Shown piece after piece: positions 1 to 7,163 of a stretch of DNA of 32,048 bases (its first letter is position 1; every line of letters starts with the position of its first letter). The DNA comes from Salinarimonadaceae bacterium. Its GTDB lineage: Bacteria > Pseudomonadota > Alphaproteobacteria > Rhizobiales > Beijerinckiaceae. Position numbers and translations under genes: made by a program. The DNA lies in the NCBI GenBank assembly GCA_007693435.1, contig REDO01000104.1, positions 1-32,048 of the forward strand, written 5' to 3'. A model generated the notes under the pieces. That model saw only the letters and a program-made list of their open reading frames with translations. It was not told the DNA's origin and searched no databases.

Positions 1-85
1 CGCGGCCTGCTTCGGCGCGAGCCGGAACGATCGCGGAGAAGCGGGCGGCGGCTGCGACGTCGCGACCCGAAACGCCGCCCGCCTC
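1..85. other. Window edge downstream of the iclR gene
   Basis: This stretch lies 3' of the IclR regulator gene on its strand. One minus-strand frame is open through it, but it is too short and cut by the window edge, so I cannot tell whether it is the start of a further gene of the leftward operon or a spacer. Nothing identifiable is visible apart from the left part of the stem-loop at the iclR stop codon. Confidence 0.4.
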
Positions 86-95
86 TCAGCGGGCG
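76..95 (-). terminator. GC-rich stem-loop around the iclR stop codon
   Basis: CGCCCGC (76-82) can pair with GCGGGCG (89-95), a perfect 7-bp stem with a 6-base loop that contains the TGA stop of the iclR gene. No U-run follows on the minus strand, so it is not a classical intrinsic terminator. It may protect the mRNA end or slow ribosomes or polymerase, or be a chance hairpin in GC-rich DNA. Confidence 0.25.
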
Positions 96-874
96 CGCAC
101 CGGGGGATAATGCGCCGTCGCGGCCAGCGACAGCTTGAGCGCCAGCGAGCGTTCGATCTCCTGGGCGATCTGCATGAGCACGTTGCTCAGCTCGTCGGCG
201 TTCATCGTCTCGAAGCGAGCCTGCCCGATCACGAACACGACGCTCCCGAGCACCCGCCTTTCGACGTCGCAGACGGGCGCGGCCACGCCCACGAGCGCGT
301 CGAACACCTCCCCATGCGTGATCACCACGCCCGCCGAGCGGATGTCCGACATCGCTTTGGCGAAGCCCTTCCAGCTGTCTGCGAGCCCGGCCTCGCGAAT
401 CGCGTCGGCGTTGAGCTTGTAGAGCTGGCGGCGTTGATAGTCGGAAAGATTGGCCAGGATCGCCTTGGCCATCGCGCCCCGGAAGATCGGCATCGAGCGG
501 CCGCGCTGGTAGATTTCGGGCACGCTGCGGTCTGGCCAGGCGAGGTCGGCGCAGAGCACGCGGCTGCCGTAATAGCTGCACAGCATGATGTTGACGCCGA
601 GCTCCTCCGCCCGGCGCCGGATGATGCCGCGCGCGGCGTTGAGCAGCGGATCGTTCTGGCGCATCAGCGCCTCGAGCTCCATGACGGCGGGCCCGAGAAC
701 GTAGGTGCCGTCGACCGACGCGGCGAGCAGGCCCGCGTCGGTCAATTCCTTGAGATATCGGTAGGCGGTCGCGCGGGAAGCCCTGGCGATCTCGGCCGCG
801 CGCGCGACGTCGAGCGTCATGTTGCGGTCGTCGAAGTGCTCCAGCAGGCTCAGCATCTTGGTCAGGCTGGTCAT
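86..874 (-). CDS. IclR-family transcriptional regulator
   Basis: A 262-residue DNA-binding regulator, normal for the IclR family. Residues about 1-65 form the N-terminal winged helix-turn-helix (ARASRATAYRYLKELTDAGLL is the recognition region), and about 75-250 form the effector-binding domain (GAMAKAILANLS, AGVVITHGEVFDALVGVAAPV are typical IclR segments). The start was set at 874 because AAGGGGG lies just upstream, although the frame stays open further. It follows the TRAP large subunit by 11 bases and so is the last visible gene of the leftward dctPQM operon. IclR proteins usually sense a small organic acid and control the adjacent transport/catabolic operon. The likely targets are the divergent promoters at 5022-5270 (inference). 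The effector is unknown. Confidence 0.9.
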   Translation of the reverse strand: MTSLTKMLSLLEHFDDRNMTLDVARAAEIARASRATAYRYLKELTDAGLLAASVDGTYVLGPAVMELEALMRQNDPLLNAARGIIRRRAEELGVNIMLCSYYGSRVLCADLAWPDRSVPEIYQRGRSMPIFRGAMAKAILANLSDYQRRQLYKLNADAIREAGLADSWKGFAKAMSDIRSAGVVITHGEVFDALVGVAAPVCDVERRVLGSVVFVIGQARFETMNADELSNVLMQIAQEIERSLALKLSLAATAHYPPVRAR

Positions 875-885
875 CGCTACCCCCT

Positions 886-2169
886 TCAGCCCGCCAGGAA
901 TCGGGCTGGCGCAATTACGATCTGGGGAAAGACGATCATCAAGCCGAGCGTGAGGAGAAGCGTGACCAGATAAGGCCAGACGCCCATGACGACCTGCACG
1001 AAGGGGATGCGCGAGACGCCGCTGACGACGTTGAGCACCGTCCCGACCGGCGGGGTGATGAGCCCGATCGAGCAGGCGATCAGGAAAATCACCCCGAAAT
1101 ACACGGGGTCGATTCCGGCGCCGACGGCCACGGGAAGCAGGACGGGGACCATGATCAGGACGATCGGCACCATGTCCATCGCCATGCCGATGATCATGAC
1201 GAGCAGAACGACCACCAGCATGAAGAGGCGCGGATCGGCGGCGAGCGGCGCGACGAGGCCTCCGATCTGCGCCTGTAGGCCCGCAACCGTCACCATCCAG
1301 CCGGACACGGAGGCCGCCGCGACGAGGAACATCACCGTGGCGGTGAGCTTGCCCGCCTCGACCAGGCACAGGCGCAGGGCCGCGAAATCGAGCTCGCGAT
1401 AGACGAACATGGCGATGAACATGGCGTAGACGCTCGCCACGACGCCGGCCTCGGTCGGCGTGAAGACGCCGAAGCGCAGGCCGACGACGATGATGATCGG
1501 GAGCATCAGGGCCCAGAAGCTTTCGAGGAACCGGCGGCGGACTTCGCCGGGCCCGGCCTTCTCGCGGACCTTCAGTTGGAGATTGCCGCGATTGAGGTAA
1601 TACCACGTCGCCGTCAGCGCGAGCGCCATCATGATGCCCGGCACGATGCCGGCCAGAAACAGGCGCGTGATAGAGATGTTGCCGACGACGCCGATGATGA
1701 TGAAGCCGATGGAAGGCGGGATCACGAGCGCGATGATCGCGGTGGAGGCCACGAGGCCGGTCGAGGAGCGCGGATCGTGGCCGGCGGCCAGCATCATCGG
1801 GATGAGGATCGTCGCGAGCGCGGCGGCGTCGGCCGCGGCCGATCCGGAGAAAGCCGCCATCACGAGGCCGGCGAGGATCGTGACGTAGCCCAGGCCTCCG
1901 CGCACGTGGCCGAGACCGGCCAGCGCCAGTTCGACGATGCGGCGCGAAAGGCCGCCGCGATTCATCACCGCGCCGGTGAGCATGAAGAACGGAATCGCCA
2001 TCAGCGGGAAGCTGTCGGCGCCGTTCATGAGGTTTTGCGCCACGATCTGCGCGTCGAAGAAGCCGATATGGAGCATCAGCGCGACGCCCGTCAGCAGCAG
2101 CGCGTAGGCGATAGGCAGGCCGATGGCGATACTGCCGAGCAGGGCCCCGATGAAGACGAAAGCGGTCAT
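886..2169 (-). CDS. dctM: TRAP transporter large permease subunit (DctM-like)
   Basis: A 427-residue, strongly hydrophobic membrane protein of the DctM/SiaM family with about 11-12 predicted membrane helices. It is the Na+-coupled translocation subunit of a tripartite ATP-independent periplasmic transporter in the inner membrane. Typical segments are visible: NGADSFPLMAIPFFMLTGAVMNRGG near the N-terminus, SGSAAADAAALATILIP, and IPPSIGFIIIGVVGNISI, where re-entrant hairpins form in the family. Its ATG overlaps the stop of dctQ (ATGA), which indicates translational coupling and a 1:1 membrane complex. The substrate is set by the binding protein (4014-5021), probably a carboxylate-bearing compound. 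Confidence 0.95.
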   Translation of the reverse strand: MTAFVFIGALLGSIAIGLPIAYALLLTGVALMLHIGFFDAQIVAQNLMNGADSFPLMAIPFFMLTGAVMNRGGLSRRIVELALAGLGHVRGGLGYVTILAGLVMAAFSGSAAADAAALATILIPMMLAAGHDPRSSTGLVASTAIIALVIPPSIGFIIIGVVGNISITRLFLAGIVPGIMMALALTATWYYLNRGNLQLKVREKAGPGEVRRRFLESFWALMLPIIIVVGLRFGVFTPTEAGVVASVYAMFIAMFVYRELDFAALRLCLVEAGKLTATVMFLVAAASVSGWMVTVAGLQAQIGGLVAPLAADPRLFMLVVVLLVMIIGMAMDMVPIVLIMVPVLLPVAVGAGIDPVYFGVIFLIACSIGLITPPVGTVLNVVSGVSRIPFVQVVMGVWPYLVTLLLTLGLMIVFPQIVIAPARFLAG

Positions 2170-2675
2170 GGCGCGCCGCCCTCCCCGTCAGGACGCTCGG
2201 GAAAGCCCGCAAGCGCGCGGATCTGGCGCCAGGCCTGCACGATGAGAATGACGAAGGCCGAGACGCCGAAGACGAGACCCGCCGCGAAGAACCAGCTCAG
2301 GGAAAGCCCCGAAGCCGGCGCGAACGAGGTGCGGTTGACCGAGACCTGGACCCACGCCCCCTCGATCACGAGCCAGGTCAGCCAGAGCATGAGGCCGGTC
2401 ACCACGAGCCCGAGCGGGCGGCGCAGCGCGTCGGGCAACTGCGAGACGAATAGATCGACCGCGATGTGGCCGCCCTCGCGCAGGACGACGATCGCCCCGC
2501 AGAAGACCATCCAGACGAAAAGCCAGCGCGAAAGCTCCTCCGACTGTGTGATGCCGGCGTTGAAGCCGTAGCGCAGCACCACGTTGCCGAAGACCATGAC
2601 GACCATGCCCGCGAGGCAGATCGCGACGATCGATTCGAGCGCCTTGAAATACAGTCCCGCGAGCTTGGCCAGCAT
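2166..2675 (-). CDS. dctQ: TRAP transporter small permease subunit (DctQ-like)
   Basis: A 169-residue membrane protein with four predicted helices: about residues 9-31, 47-65, 88-107 and 129-150. This is the size and topology of DctQ/SiaQ small subunits, which pair with DctM and help dock the solute-binding protein. The start at 2675 (MLAKLAGLYF) is preceded by GGAGGA at good spacing. A longer open frame upstream to 3065 is the shadow of the cupin gene. The stop overlaps the dctM start by four bases. The motif RYGFNAGITQSEELSRWLFVW matches the conserved amphipathic stretch after helix 1 in the family. Confidence 0.93.
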   Translation of the reverse strand: MLAKLAGLYFKALESIVAICLAGMVVMVFGNVVLRYGFNAGITQSEELSRWLFVWMVFCGAIVVLREGGHIAVDLFVSQLPDALRRPLGLVVTGLMLWLTWLVIEGAWVQVSVNRTSFAPASGLSLSWFFAAGLVFGVSAFVILIVQAWRQIRALAGFPERPDGEGGAP

Positions 2676-2710
2676 GGATTCCTCCGATTGCGCGTCCTGT
2701 GTGCAGCCGT

Positions 2711-3139
2711 TCAGGCCCGTCGATAGCCCTCGAGCGCGGAATCCGGCACATCCTCGAGGTTGACGACGATGTTGTCGGGCGTCCGGCAGGTCAGCCAGAA
2801 GAGCGGCTCGGCGACGCTCATGTTGACCTCGACATGGACCATGTGCGGGGGCACGAAGACGAAGTCGCCCTCGTAGAGATCGACGAATTCCTTGAAGTCC
2901 TCGCCGAAATAGATCCGGCCGTGGCCGCGAAGGACGTAGCCCCCCGTCTCGGCCTCGCCGTGATGATGGGGCGGCGAGCGGAAGCCGGGCTCGTTGCTCA
3001 CCTGCCCGAACCAGAGCTTCGTCGCCGGCGTGTGCTGCGGGCTCACGCCCGAGCGGCGCACGCAATCGCCGGATTGTCCGGTGTTGTCGTCGAGCGCGCC
3101 GGCGCGCGTGACGACCGGTCTGATTTCCGCCTTGCTCAT
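2711..3139 (-). CDS. Cupin-domain protein, single domain
   Basis: A 142-residue single-domain beta-barrel. Cupin motif 1 is seen as G52...H58-H59-H60...E64...G72 and motif 2 as G91...P97...H102...N106, so all expected metal ligands (two His, one Glu, a later His) are present. A divalent metal site, and either a dioxygenase, isomerase or sensor role, is possible; family membership alone does not fix the activity. The start at 3139 (MSKAE) has AAGGAAG upstream. An alternative ATG at 3184 would overlap the preceding SDR stop codon (TGATG) and add 15 residues. It lies between the SDR and dctQ in the leftward operon, so a role in the same catabolic pathway is inferred. Confidence 0.8.
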   Translation of the reverse strand: MSKAEIRPVVTRAGALDDNTGQSGDCVRRSGVSPQHTPATKLWFGQVSNEPGFRSPPHHHGEAETGGYVLRGHGRIYFGEDFKEFVDLYEGDFVFVPPHMVHVEVNMSVAEPLFWLTCRTPDNIVVNLEDVPDSALEGYRRA

Positions 3140-3183
3140 TGTCGTGCTTCCTTGCTGTCGTTCCTGTCGCCCTTCGGGGTTCA

Positions 3184-3936
3184 TCAGCTCATGTGCATCC
3201 CGCCATTGACGTCGAGGCAGGCCCCCGTGACGTATCGCGCCATGTCAGAGCCTAGATAGAGGCACGCCATCGCGACGTCTTCCGGCATCCCGAAATCGTT
3301 GAGCGGTATCTGTTCGAGCACCTTCTTCTTCAGGGCGTCGTCGTAGAAGCCGATGGTCATTCCGGTCCAGATGACGCCCGGATTGATCGCGTTCACCCGA
3401 ATGCCGCGCGGTCCGAGATCGCGCGCCATGCCGCGCACGAGGCTCACGACGCCGCCCTTCGAGGCGGCGTAATGGGCGCCGCCCATCAGTCCGCCCCCAC
3501 GCTGGGCCGCGATCGAGGCGATGCAGACGATCGATCCCCCCGCCTGCATCAGACCGACGGCCGCGCGGCTGACGAGGAATGTCCCGCGCAGGTTCACCGC
3601 GATCATCCGGTCGAAATCGTCCGTCGCAATCGCGTCGATCTTGCCTGGCTGGGCGACGCCCGCGTTGTTGACGAGGACGTCCAGCCGGTCCCAGCGCCGC
3701 CCCAGCCCTTCGAAGAGCGCCTTGACGGCGTGCTCGTCGGAGATGTCGGCGGTGAAGGGCAGCGCGCGCTCGCCGAGAGCGCTCGCGCATTCCGCCGCCC
3801 TGCGGGCGTCGCGATCGACGATCGCGACTTCGGCGCCGGCGCGTATGAAGGCCTCCGCCACGCCGTAGCCGATGCTGCGCGGATCGCCGGCGCCCGTCAC
3901 GAGTGCGCGCCGGCCTTCAAGAAGGCGTTCCAGCAT
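3184..3936 (-). CDS. SDR-family NAD(P)-dependent oxidoreductase
   Basis: A 250-residue classical short-chain dehydrogenase/reductase. Visible features: the dinucleotide-binding glycine motif (T14-G15...G23-x-G25), Asp41 at the end of beta-2 (favours NAD over NADP), N90-N91-A92-G93, catalytic Tyr156 and Lys160 (YAASK) with Ser141 nearby, and INPGVIWTGM after the active site. Its glycine loop has an insertion (GAGDPRSIGYG) compared with the usual GxxxGxG. The start has GAGGAG upstream. It lies 77 bases after dctP, separated by a stem-loop, and just before the cupin gene. It probably oxidises a hydroxyl of the imported compound. The substrate is unknown. Confidence 0.88.
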   Translation of the reverse strand: MLERLLEGRRALVTGAGDPRSIGYGVAEAFIRAGAEVAIVDRDARRAAECASALGERALPFTADISDEHAVKALFEGLGRRWDRLDVLVNNAGVAQPGKIDAIATDDFDRMIAVNLRGTFLVSRAAVGLMQAGGSIVCIASIAAQRGGGLMGGAHYAASKGGVVSLVRGMARDLGPRGIRVNAINPGVIWTGMTIGFYDDALKKKVLEQIPLNDFGMPEDVAMACLYLGSDMARYVTGACLDVNGGMHMS

Positions 3937-3975
3937 CGTATCGAACTCCTCGCCGGGTCTCGAACTTCACGCATT

Positions 3976-4001
3976 CCGCCCCGACCGGAAGGCCGGGGCG
4001 G
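3976..4001. terminator. Stem-loop between dctP and the SDR gene
   Basis: CCGCCCCGACC (3976-3986) pairs with GGCCGGGGCGG (3991-4001) around a GGAA tetraloop, with one mismatch in 11 pairs. On the minus strand, the direction of the operon, it comes 12 bases after the dctP stop and is not followed by a U-run. It therefore looks more like an mRNA-stabilising or partial-termination element that would let the binding protein be made in excess over downstream genes. On the plus strand it is followed by TATTTT and could end antisense transcription. Confidence 0.5.
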
Positions 4002-4013
4002 TATTTTGTGATA

Positions 4014-5021
4014 TCAGTTCGCTGCGGCTTCCGCCTCGGCGAGTTCGTTCATGAACAGCTCGACCAGTTCCTGATCGACGCGGGACTTGACCTGCTCGAG
4101 GACAGGAACGACGGCCGCACGGAACGCGGCGAGGTTCTCGGCCGGGATCTCGTTGACCTCCATGCCGTTCTCGACGAGGTAGGCGACCGTTTCGGCCTCC
4201 GAGGTCGTGATCAGCTCGCGGTTGAAGGCGGCCGCCTCGTCACAGGCCTCGCGCAGGGCCGTCTGGTGTTCGGCTGAGAGCCGGTCCCAGAAACGCTGGC
4301 CGACATAGATCACTGCGGCGGTGGCGAAATGACGGCTCTCGGTCAGGTATTTCTGCACCTCGTAGAACGAGGTCGAGCGCGTCACGGAATTGGCGATCTC
4401 GTTCGAATCGATCGCCCCTGTCTCAAGCGCGCTGTAGGTCTCGGGGAAGGGCAGCGGGCTGGGGTTGGCGCCGAGCGCCGTCAACGAATCGAGATAGACG
4501 CGGTTCTGGATGGTGCGCATGCGCAGGCCGCGCAGGTCGTCGACGGTGTTGATCGGACCGCGATTGTTGGTGAAGTTGCGGAAACCGTAATCCCACAGGC
4601 AGAGCCCGACGAGTCCGACCGCGTTGGTCTTCTCGAGCATCCGGCCGACGGCCTCGCCGCGCATCATGCGCTCGAGCACCTGGTCGTTGGCGAAGATGAA
4701 CGGCAGGTTGAACAAGTCGAATTCCGGCACCGTTCCGGCGAAACCGGCGGTCGAGGTCACGCCCATCTCCACGATGCCCCCCTGCGTCGAGGAGACGGTC
4801 TGGATCTCGTTGCCGAGCTGCGCGTCCGGAAAGCCCTGAACGGTCACCGCGCCGTTCGTCTTGGCCGCGACGAGTTCGCCGAAATGGTCGATCGTCTGCC
4901 CCATCGGGTTGCTGTTGGAGACCGGGTAGCTGAACTTGATCACCTGCGCGCTCGCAGGGCCGTAAGCGCCGAGCGCGAGCAGCGCGCCGGCGGCGCAGGC
5001 CGCCTTCGTCAAAAATCGCAT
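4014..5021 (-). CDS. dctP: TRAP transporter solute-binding protein (DctP-like)
   Basis: A 335-residue periplasmic binding protein. Residues 1-25 are a Sec signal peptide (charged start, ACAAGALLALGAYG core, cleavage after ASA). The mature part has DctP-family landmarks: QLGNEIQTVSSTQGG, the conserved arginine in LRGLRMRT (Arg167/Arg169 region) that normally salt-bridges a substrate carboxylate, ALETGAIDSNE, and EVQKYLTESRH. A GGGAGGAAAAC ribosome-binding site precedes the ATG. It is the first gene of the leftward operon and feeds DctQ/DctM. The retained arginine implies an organic acid ligand (family knowledge). The identity of the ligand cannot be read. Confidence 0.94.
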   Translation of the reverse strand: MRFLTKAACAAGALLALGAYGPASAQVIKFSYPVSNSNPMGQTIDHFGELVAAKTNGAVTVQGFPDAQLGNEIQTVSSTQGGIVEMGVTSTAGFAGTVPEFDLFNLPFIFANDQVLERMMRGEAVGRMLEKTNAVGLVGLCLWDYGFRNFTNNRGPINTVDDLRGLRMRTIQNRVYLDSLTALGANPSPLPFPETYSALETGAIDSNEIANSVTRSTSFYEVQKYLTESRHFATAAVIYVGQRFWDRLSAEHQTALREACDEAAAFNRELITTSEAETVAYLVENGMEVNEIPAENLAAFRAAVVPVLEQVKSRVDQELVELFMNELAEAEAAAN

Positions 5022-5270
5022 GTTTTCCTCCCGTGATCCGGTCGGACTTCATGGCCGACCGTTGCGTTACGAATATCAAAAATCTCACATCGTGCAACTT
5101 CTTTTGACATGGATCATTGCCAGGGATAGTTCATTGGTTCGGTCATGCGCGCGATTCCGCTTAAAAATTCTTGATTTTCATAGACTTTCTGGAACGATCA
5201 GCCGAGGCGCATCGATCGTTGATGATCAAATGGTGCGACACAGCAAATTCAGCTCGAGGAGCGCTTGCAG
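5022..5270. promoter_or_regulatory. Divergent control region of the TRAP/SDR locus
   Basis: A 249-base region between the leftward dctP operon and the rightward SDR gene. It is clearly richer in A+T than its surroundings (about 5065-5110 and 5160-5190), as expected for back-to-back promoters. TTGACA at 5104-5109 followed after 15-17 bases by GATAGTTC (5125-5132) is a candidate rightward promoter. TTGATGATCAA (5219-5229, five-base arms around one base) is a small palindrome that could be an operator. The IclR protein coded at the end of the leftward operon is the natural candidate regulator. I did not find a convincing long IclR palindrome. Confidence 0.5.
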
Positions 5271-6074
5271 ATGCGAAATGAAAACGCGACCACCGACCGG
5301 AGCATGAACGGCCGTCTCGTAGCGGTGACCGGCGCGGCGCGCGGACAGGGGCTTGAGGAGGCGCGGCTCTTCGCGCGCTGCGGCGCGAAGGTGATTCTCG
5401 CCGACGTGCTCGAAGCCGAGGGCGAGGAAGCCGCCGCCGCCATGCGCGCGGAGGGCCTGGAGGCGCGTTACCTGCGCCTCGACGTCACCGACATGCCGCA
5501 ATGGGAGGCGCTCGTCGCGACGGCCCGCGACTGGGCGGGGCGCATCGACGTGCTCGTCAACAACGCAGGGATCATTCGCCGCAAGACCATCGCACAATGC
5601 GCGATCGAGGACTGGAGCGCCGTTATCGGCGTGAATCTCACGGGCGCGTTCCTTGGAATCAAGGCTGTCGCGCCGCTGATGGCGGCGGGAGGCGGCGGCG
5701 CGATCGTCAACATCTCCTCGAATTCCGGCTTTTCGGGTCATCCCGATCCGGCCTACACCGCGAGCAAATGGGGCCTGCGCGGCCTCACGCGCTCGGCCGC
5801 CCTCGAATTCGCCAGCGCCCGTATCCGCGTCAACAGCGTCTGCCCCGGCCTCGTCGTGACGGATCTCAACCGCAACGCGCCGCATCTCAAGTCGATGCTG
5901 GATCTCACGCCAGCCGGGCGCGCGGTTGAGGTATCGGAAGTCGCCGCTTTGGTTTATTTCCTCGCGAGCGACGACGCCGCGATGATCACCGGCGAGGACG
6001 TCGTCATCGACGGCGGCTTCGTCATGGGCGCGGCCTATCGCAAGACGGCGATCGACGCCGGCTCCTACAGCTGA
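5271..6074 (+). CDS. SDR-family NAD-dependent oxidoreductase
   Basis: A 267-residue classical short-chain dehydrogenase. Motifs: TGAARGQG (Gly21, Gly25, Gly27) for the cofactor, Asp45 after beta-2 pointing to NAD, NNAG at 97-100, Ser149/150, Tyr162 and Lys166 (YTASK) as catalytic residues, and the C-terminal GEDVVIDGGF strand. The ATG at 5271 was chosen because GAGGAG sits nine bases upstream. A TTG six bases earlier lacks this spacing. It opens the rightward arm, 46 bases before the FAH-family gene. SDR plus FAH-family pairs act on 2-keto-3-deoxy sugar acids in oxidative L-fucose/L-rhamnose routes, which is one possible reading but is not proven here. Confidence 0.88.
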   Translation: MRNENATTDRSMNGRLVAVTGAARGQGLEEARLFARCGAKVILADVLEAEGEEAAAAMRAEGLEARYLRLDVTDMPQWEALVATARDWAGRIDVLVNNAGIIRRKTIAQCAIEDWSAVIGVNLTGAFLGIKAVAPLMAAGGGGAIVNISSNSGFSGHPDPAYTASKWGLRGLTRSAALEFASARIRVNSVCPGLVVTDLNRNAPHLKSMLDLTPAGRAVEVSEVAALVYFLASDDAAMITGEDVVIDGGFVMGAAYRKTAIDAGSYS

Positions 6075-6120
6075 GAACGCGCACGCGCGCGACAAACGAA
6101 AAATAACGGAAGGAAACCTC

Positions 6121-6969
6121 ATGAAACTCCTGCGCTACGGCGAACCCGGCCGCGAGAAGCCCGGCCTCCTCGACGCCTCCGGCGCCATCCGCGACCTCTC
6201 CGGGACCGTCCCCGACATCGCGGGCGACGCTCTCTCGCCGGAAGGCCTCGCGCGCATCGCCGCGCTCGACCCGGCCAAGCTGCCGCTGGTCGAAGGCTCG
6301 CCCCGGATCGGCCCGGCGGTCAGCCCCGCGCGCAATTTCATCTGCGTCGGCCTCAACTACGCCGACCACGCGGCGGAGACCGGATCGCCGATCCCCAAGG
6401 AGCCGATCCTGTTCCTCAAGTCGCTCAGCGCCGTCTGCGGCCCGAACGACGACACGATCATTCCGCCGGGCGCGACGCGCACGGACTGGGAGGTCGAGCT
6501 CGGAATCGTCATCGGCTCGCTCGCGCGACGCGTCCCGAAAGCGCGCGCTTTCGAGCATATAGCCGGCTATACGCTGATCAACGACGTCTCCGAACGCGAA
6601 TGGCAGTCGCATCGCGGCGGAACATGGGACAAGGGCAAGGGCTTCGAGACCTTCGGCCCGATCGGCCCCTGGCTCGTCACGCGCGACGAGGTCCCCGATC
6701 CGCAGGTCCTGCGCATGTTCACGGAGGTGGACGGCAAGCGCTATCAGGACGGCTCGACGCAAACGATGGTCTTCGACGTGGCGACGCTCATCGAGTATGT
6801 CAGCTTCTGTTTCACCCTGTATCCCGGCGACGTCATCGCCACGGGCACGCCGCCCGGCGTCGGGCTCGGGCAGAAGCCGGAGCCCGTCTTCCTGCGCGCG
6901 GGCCAGGTCGTGAAGCTCGGGATCGAAGGGCTGGGCGAACAGACCCACCGGATGGTGACGGCGGACTGA
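6121..6969 (+). CDS. Fumarylacetoacetate-hydrolase-family protein
   Basis: A 282-residue member of the FAH superfamily, which cleaves or decarboxylates beta-dicarbonyl-type acids with a bound divalent metal. The metal ligands are in place: Glu124 and Glu126 in DWEVELGIV and Asp155 in NDVSER. GLNYADHA (78-85) supplies the catalytic His region, and GTPPGVG (242-248) is the family C-terminal signature. AAGGAAA precedes the ATG. The overall form resembles proteins annotated as ureidoglycolate lyase or 2,4-diketo-3-deoxy-L-fuconate hydrolase. The nearby SDR favours a diketo acid hydrolase and the M20 amidohydrolase further on would fit a ureido compound. I cannot choose between them. Confidence 0.88.
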   Translation: MKLLRYGEPGREKPGLLDASGAIRDLSGTVPDIAGDALSPEGLARIAALDPAKLPLVEGSPRIGPAVSPARNFICVGLNYADHAAETGSPIPKEPILFLKSLSAVCGPNDDTIIPPGATRTDWEVELGIVIGSLARRVPKARAFEHIAGYTLINDVSEREWQSHRGGTWDKGKGFETFGPIGPWLVTRDEVPDPQVLRMFTEVDGKRYQDGSTQTMVFDVATLIEYVSFCFTLYPGDVIATGTPPGVGLGQKPEPVFLRAGQVVKLGIEGLGEQTHRMVTAD

Positions 6970-6991
6970 AGCGCTCATGCCCGAGCGACAA

Positions 6992-7044
6992 GCGCCCCGC
7001 CATCCATCCGGAAGACGGGGCGCGTTCCGGCGGCGCTGCGCCGG
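6992..7044 (+). terminator. Two successive GC-rich stem-loops after the FAH-family gene
   Basis: GCGCCCCG (6992-6999) pairs with CGGGGCGC (7016-7023) over a 16-base loop, and CCGGCG (7027-7032) pairs with CGCCGG (7039-7044) over six bases. They follow the FAH stop by about 20 bases; a weak CAATTTT follows. There is no proper U-tract directly after either stem, so this is a terminator-like or mRNA-protecting element. It separates the SDR-FAH pair from the aspartate-dehydrogenase-like gene, which suggests the latter may have its own promoter. Confidence 0.4.
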
Positions 7045-7163
7045 CTCAACAATTTTCCGGCCGTGAATCTTGCGGCCTGCGCCGTCTCGACAGACCCTTG
7101 ACGCCGGCGCGGATCTGGCGCGCGATTCATGCGGCGAGGGATCGAAGCAAGGGAGTACTGAAA

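Noticed and set aside
86-2212. A single 708-residue minus-strand frame joining a long Arg-rich stretch to the IclR sequence
   Set aside because: Only the last 262 residues look like protein; the rest is the antisense-free shadow of dctM in another frame, and AAGGGGG marks the real start at 874.
4329-5036. Long plus-strand frame opposite dctP
   Set aside because: Composition is Arg/Glu/Asp/His-rich without recognisable motifs, as expected for the complement of a high-GC gene; dctP has a signal peptide, ribosome-binding site and family motifs.
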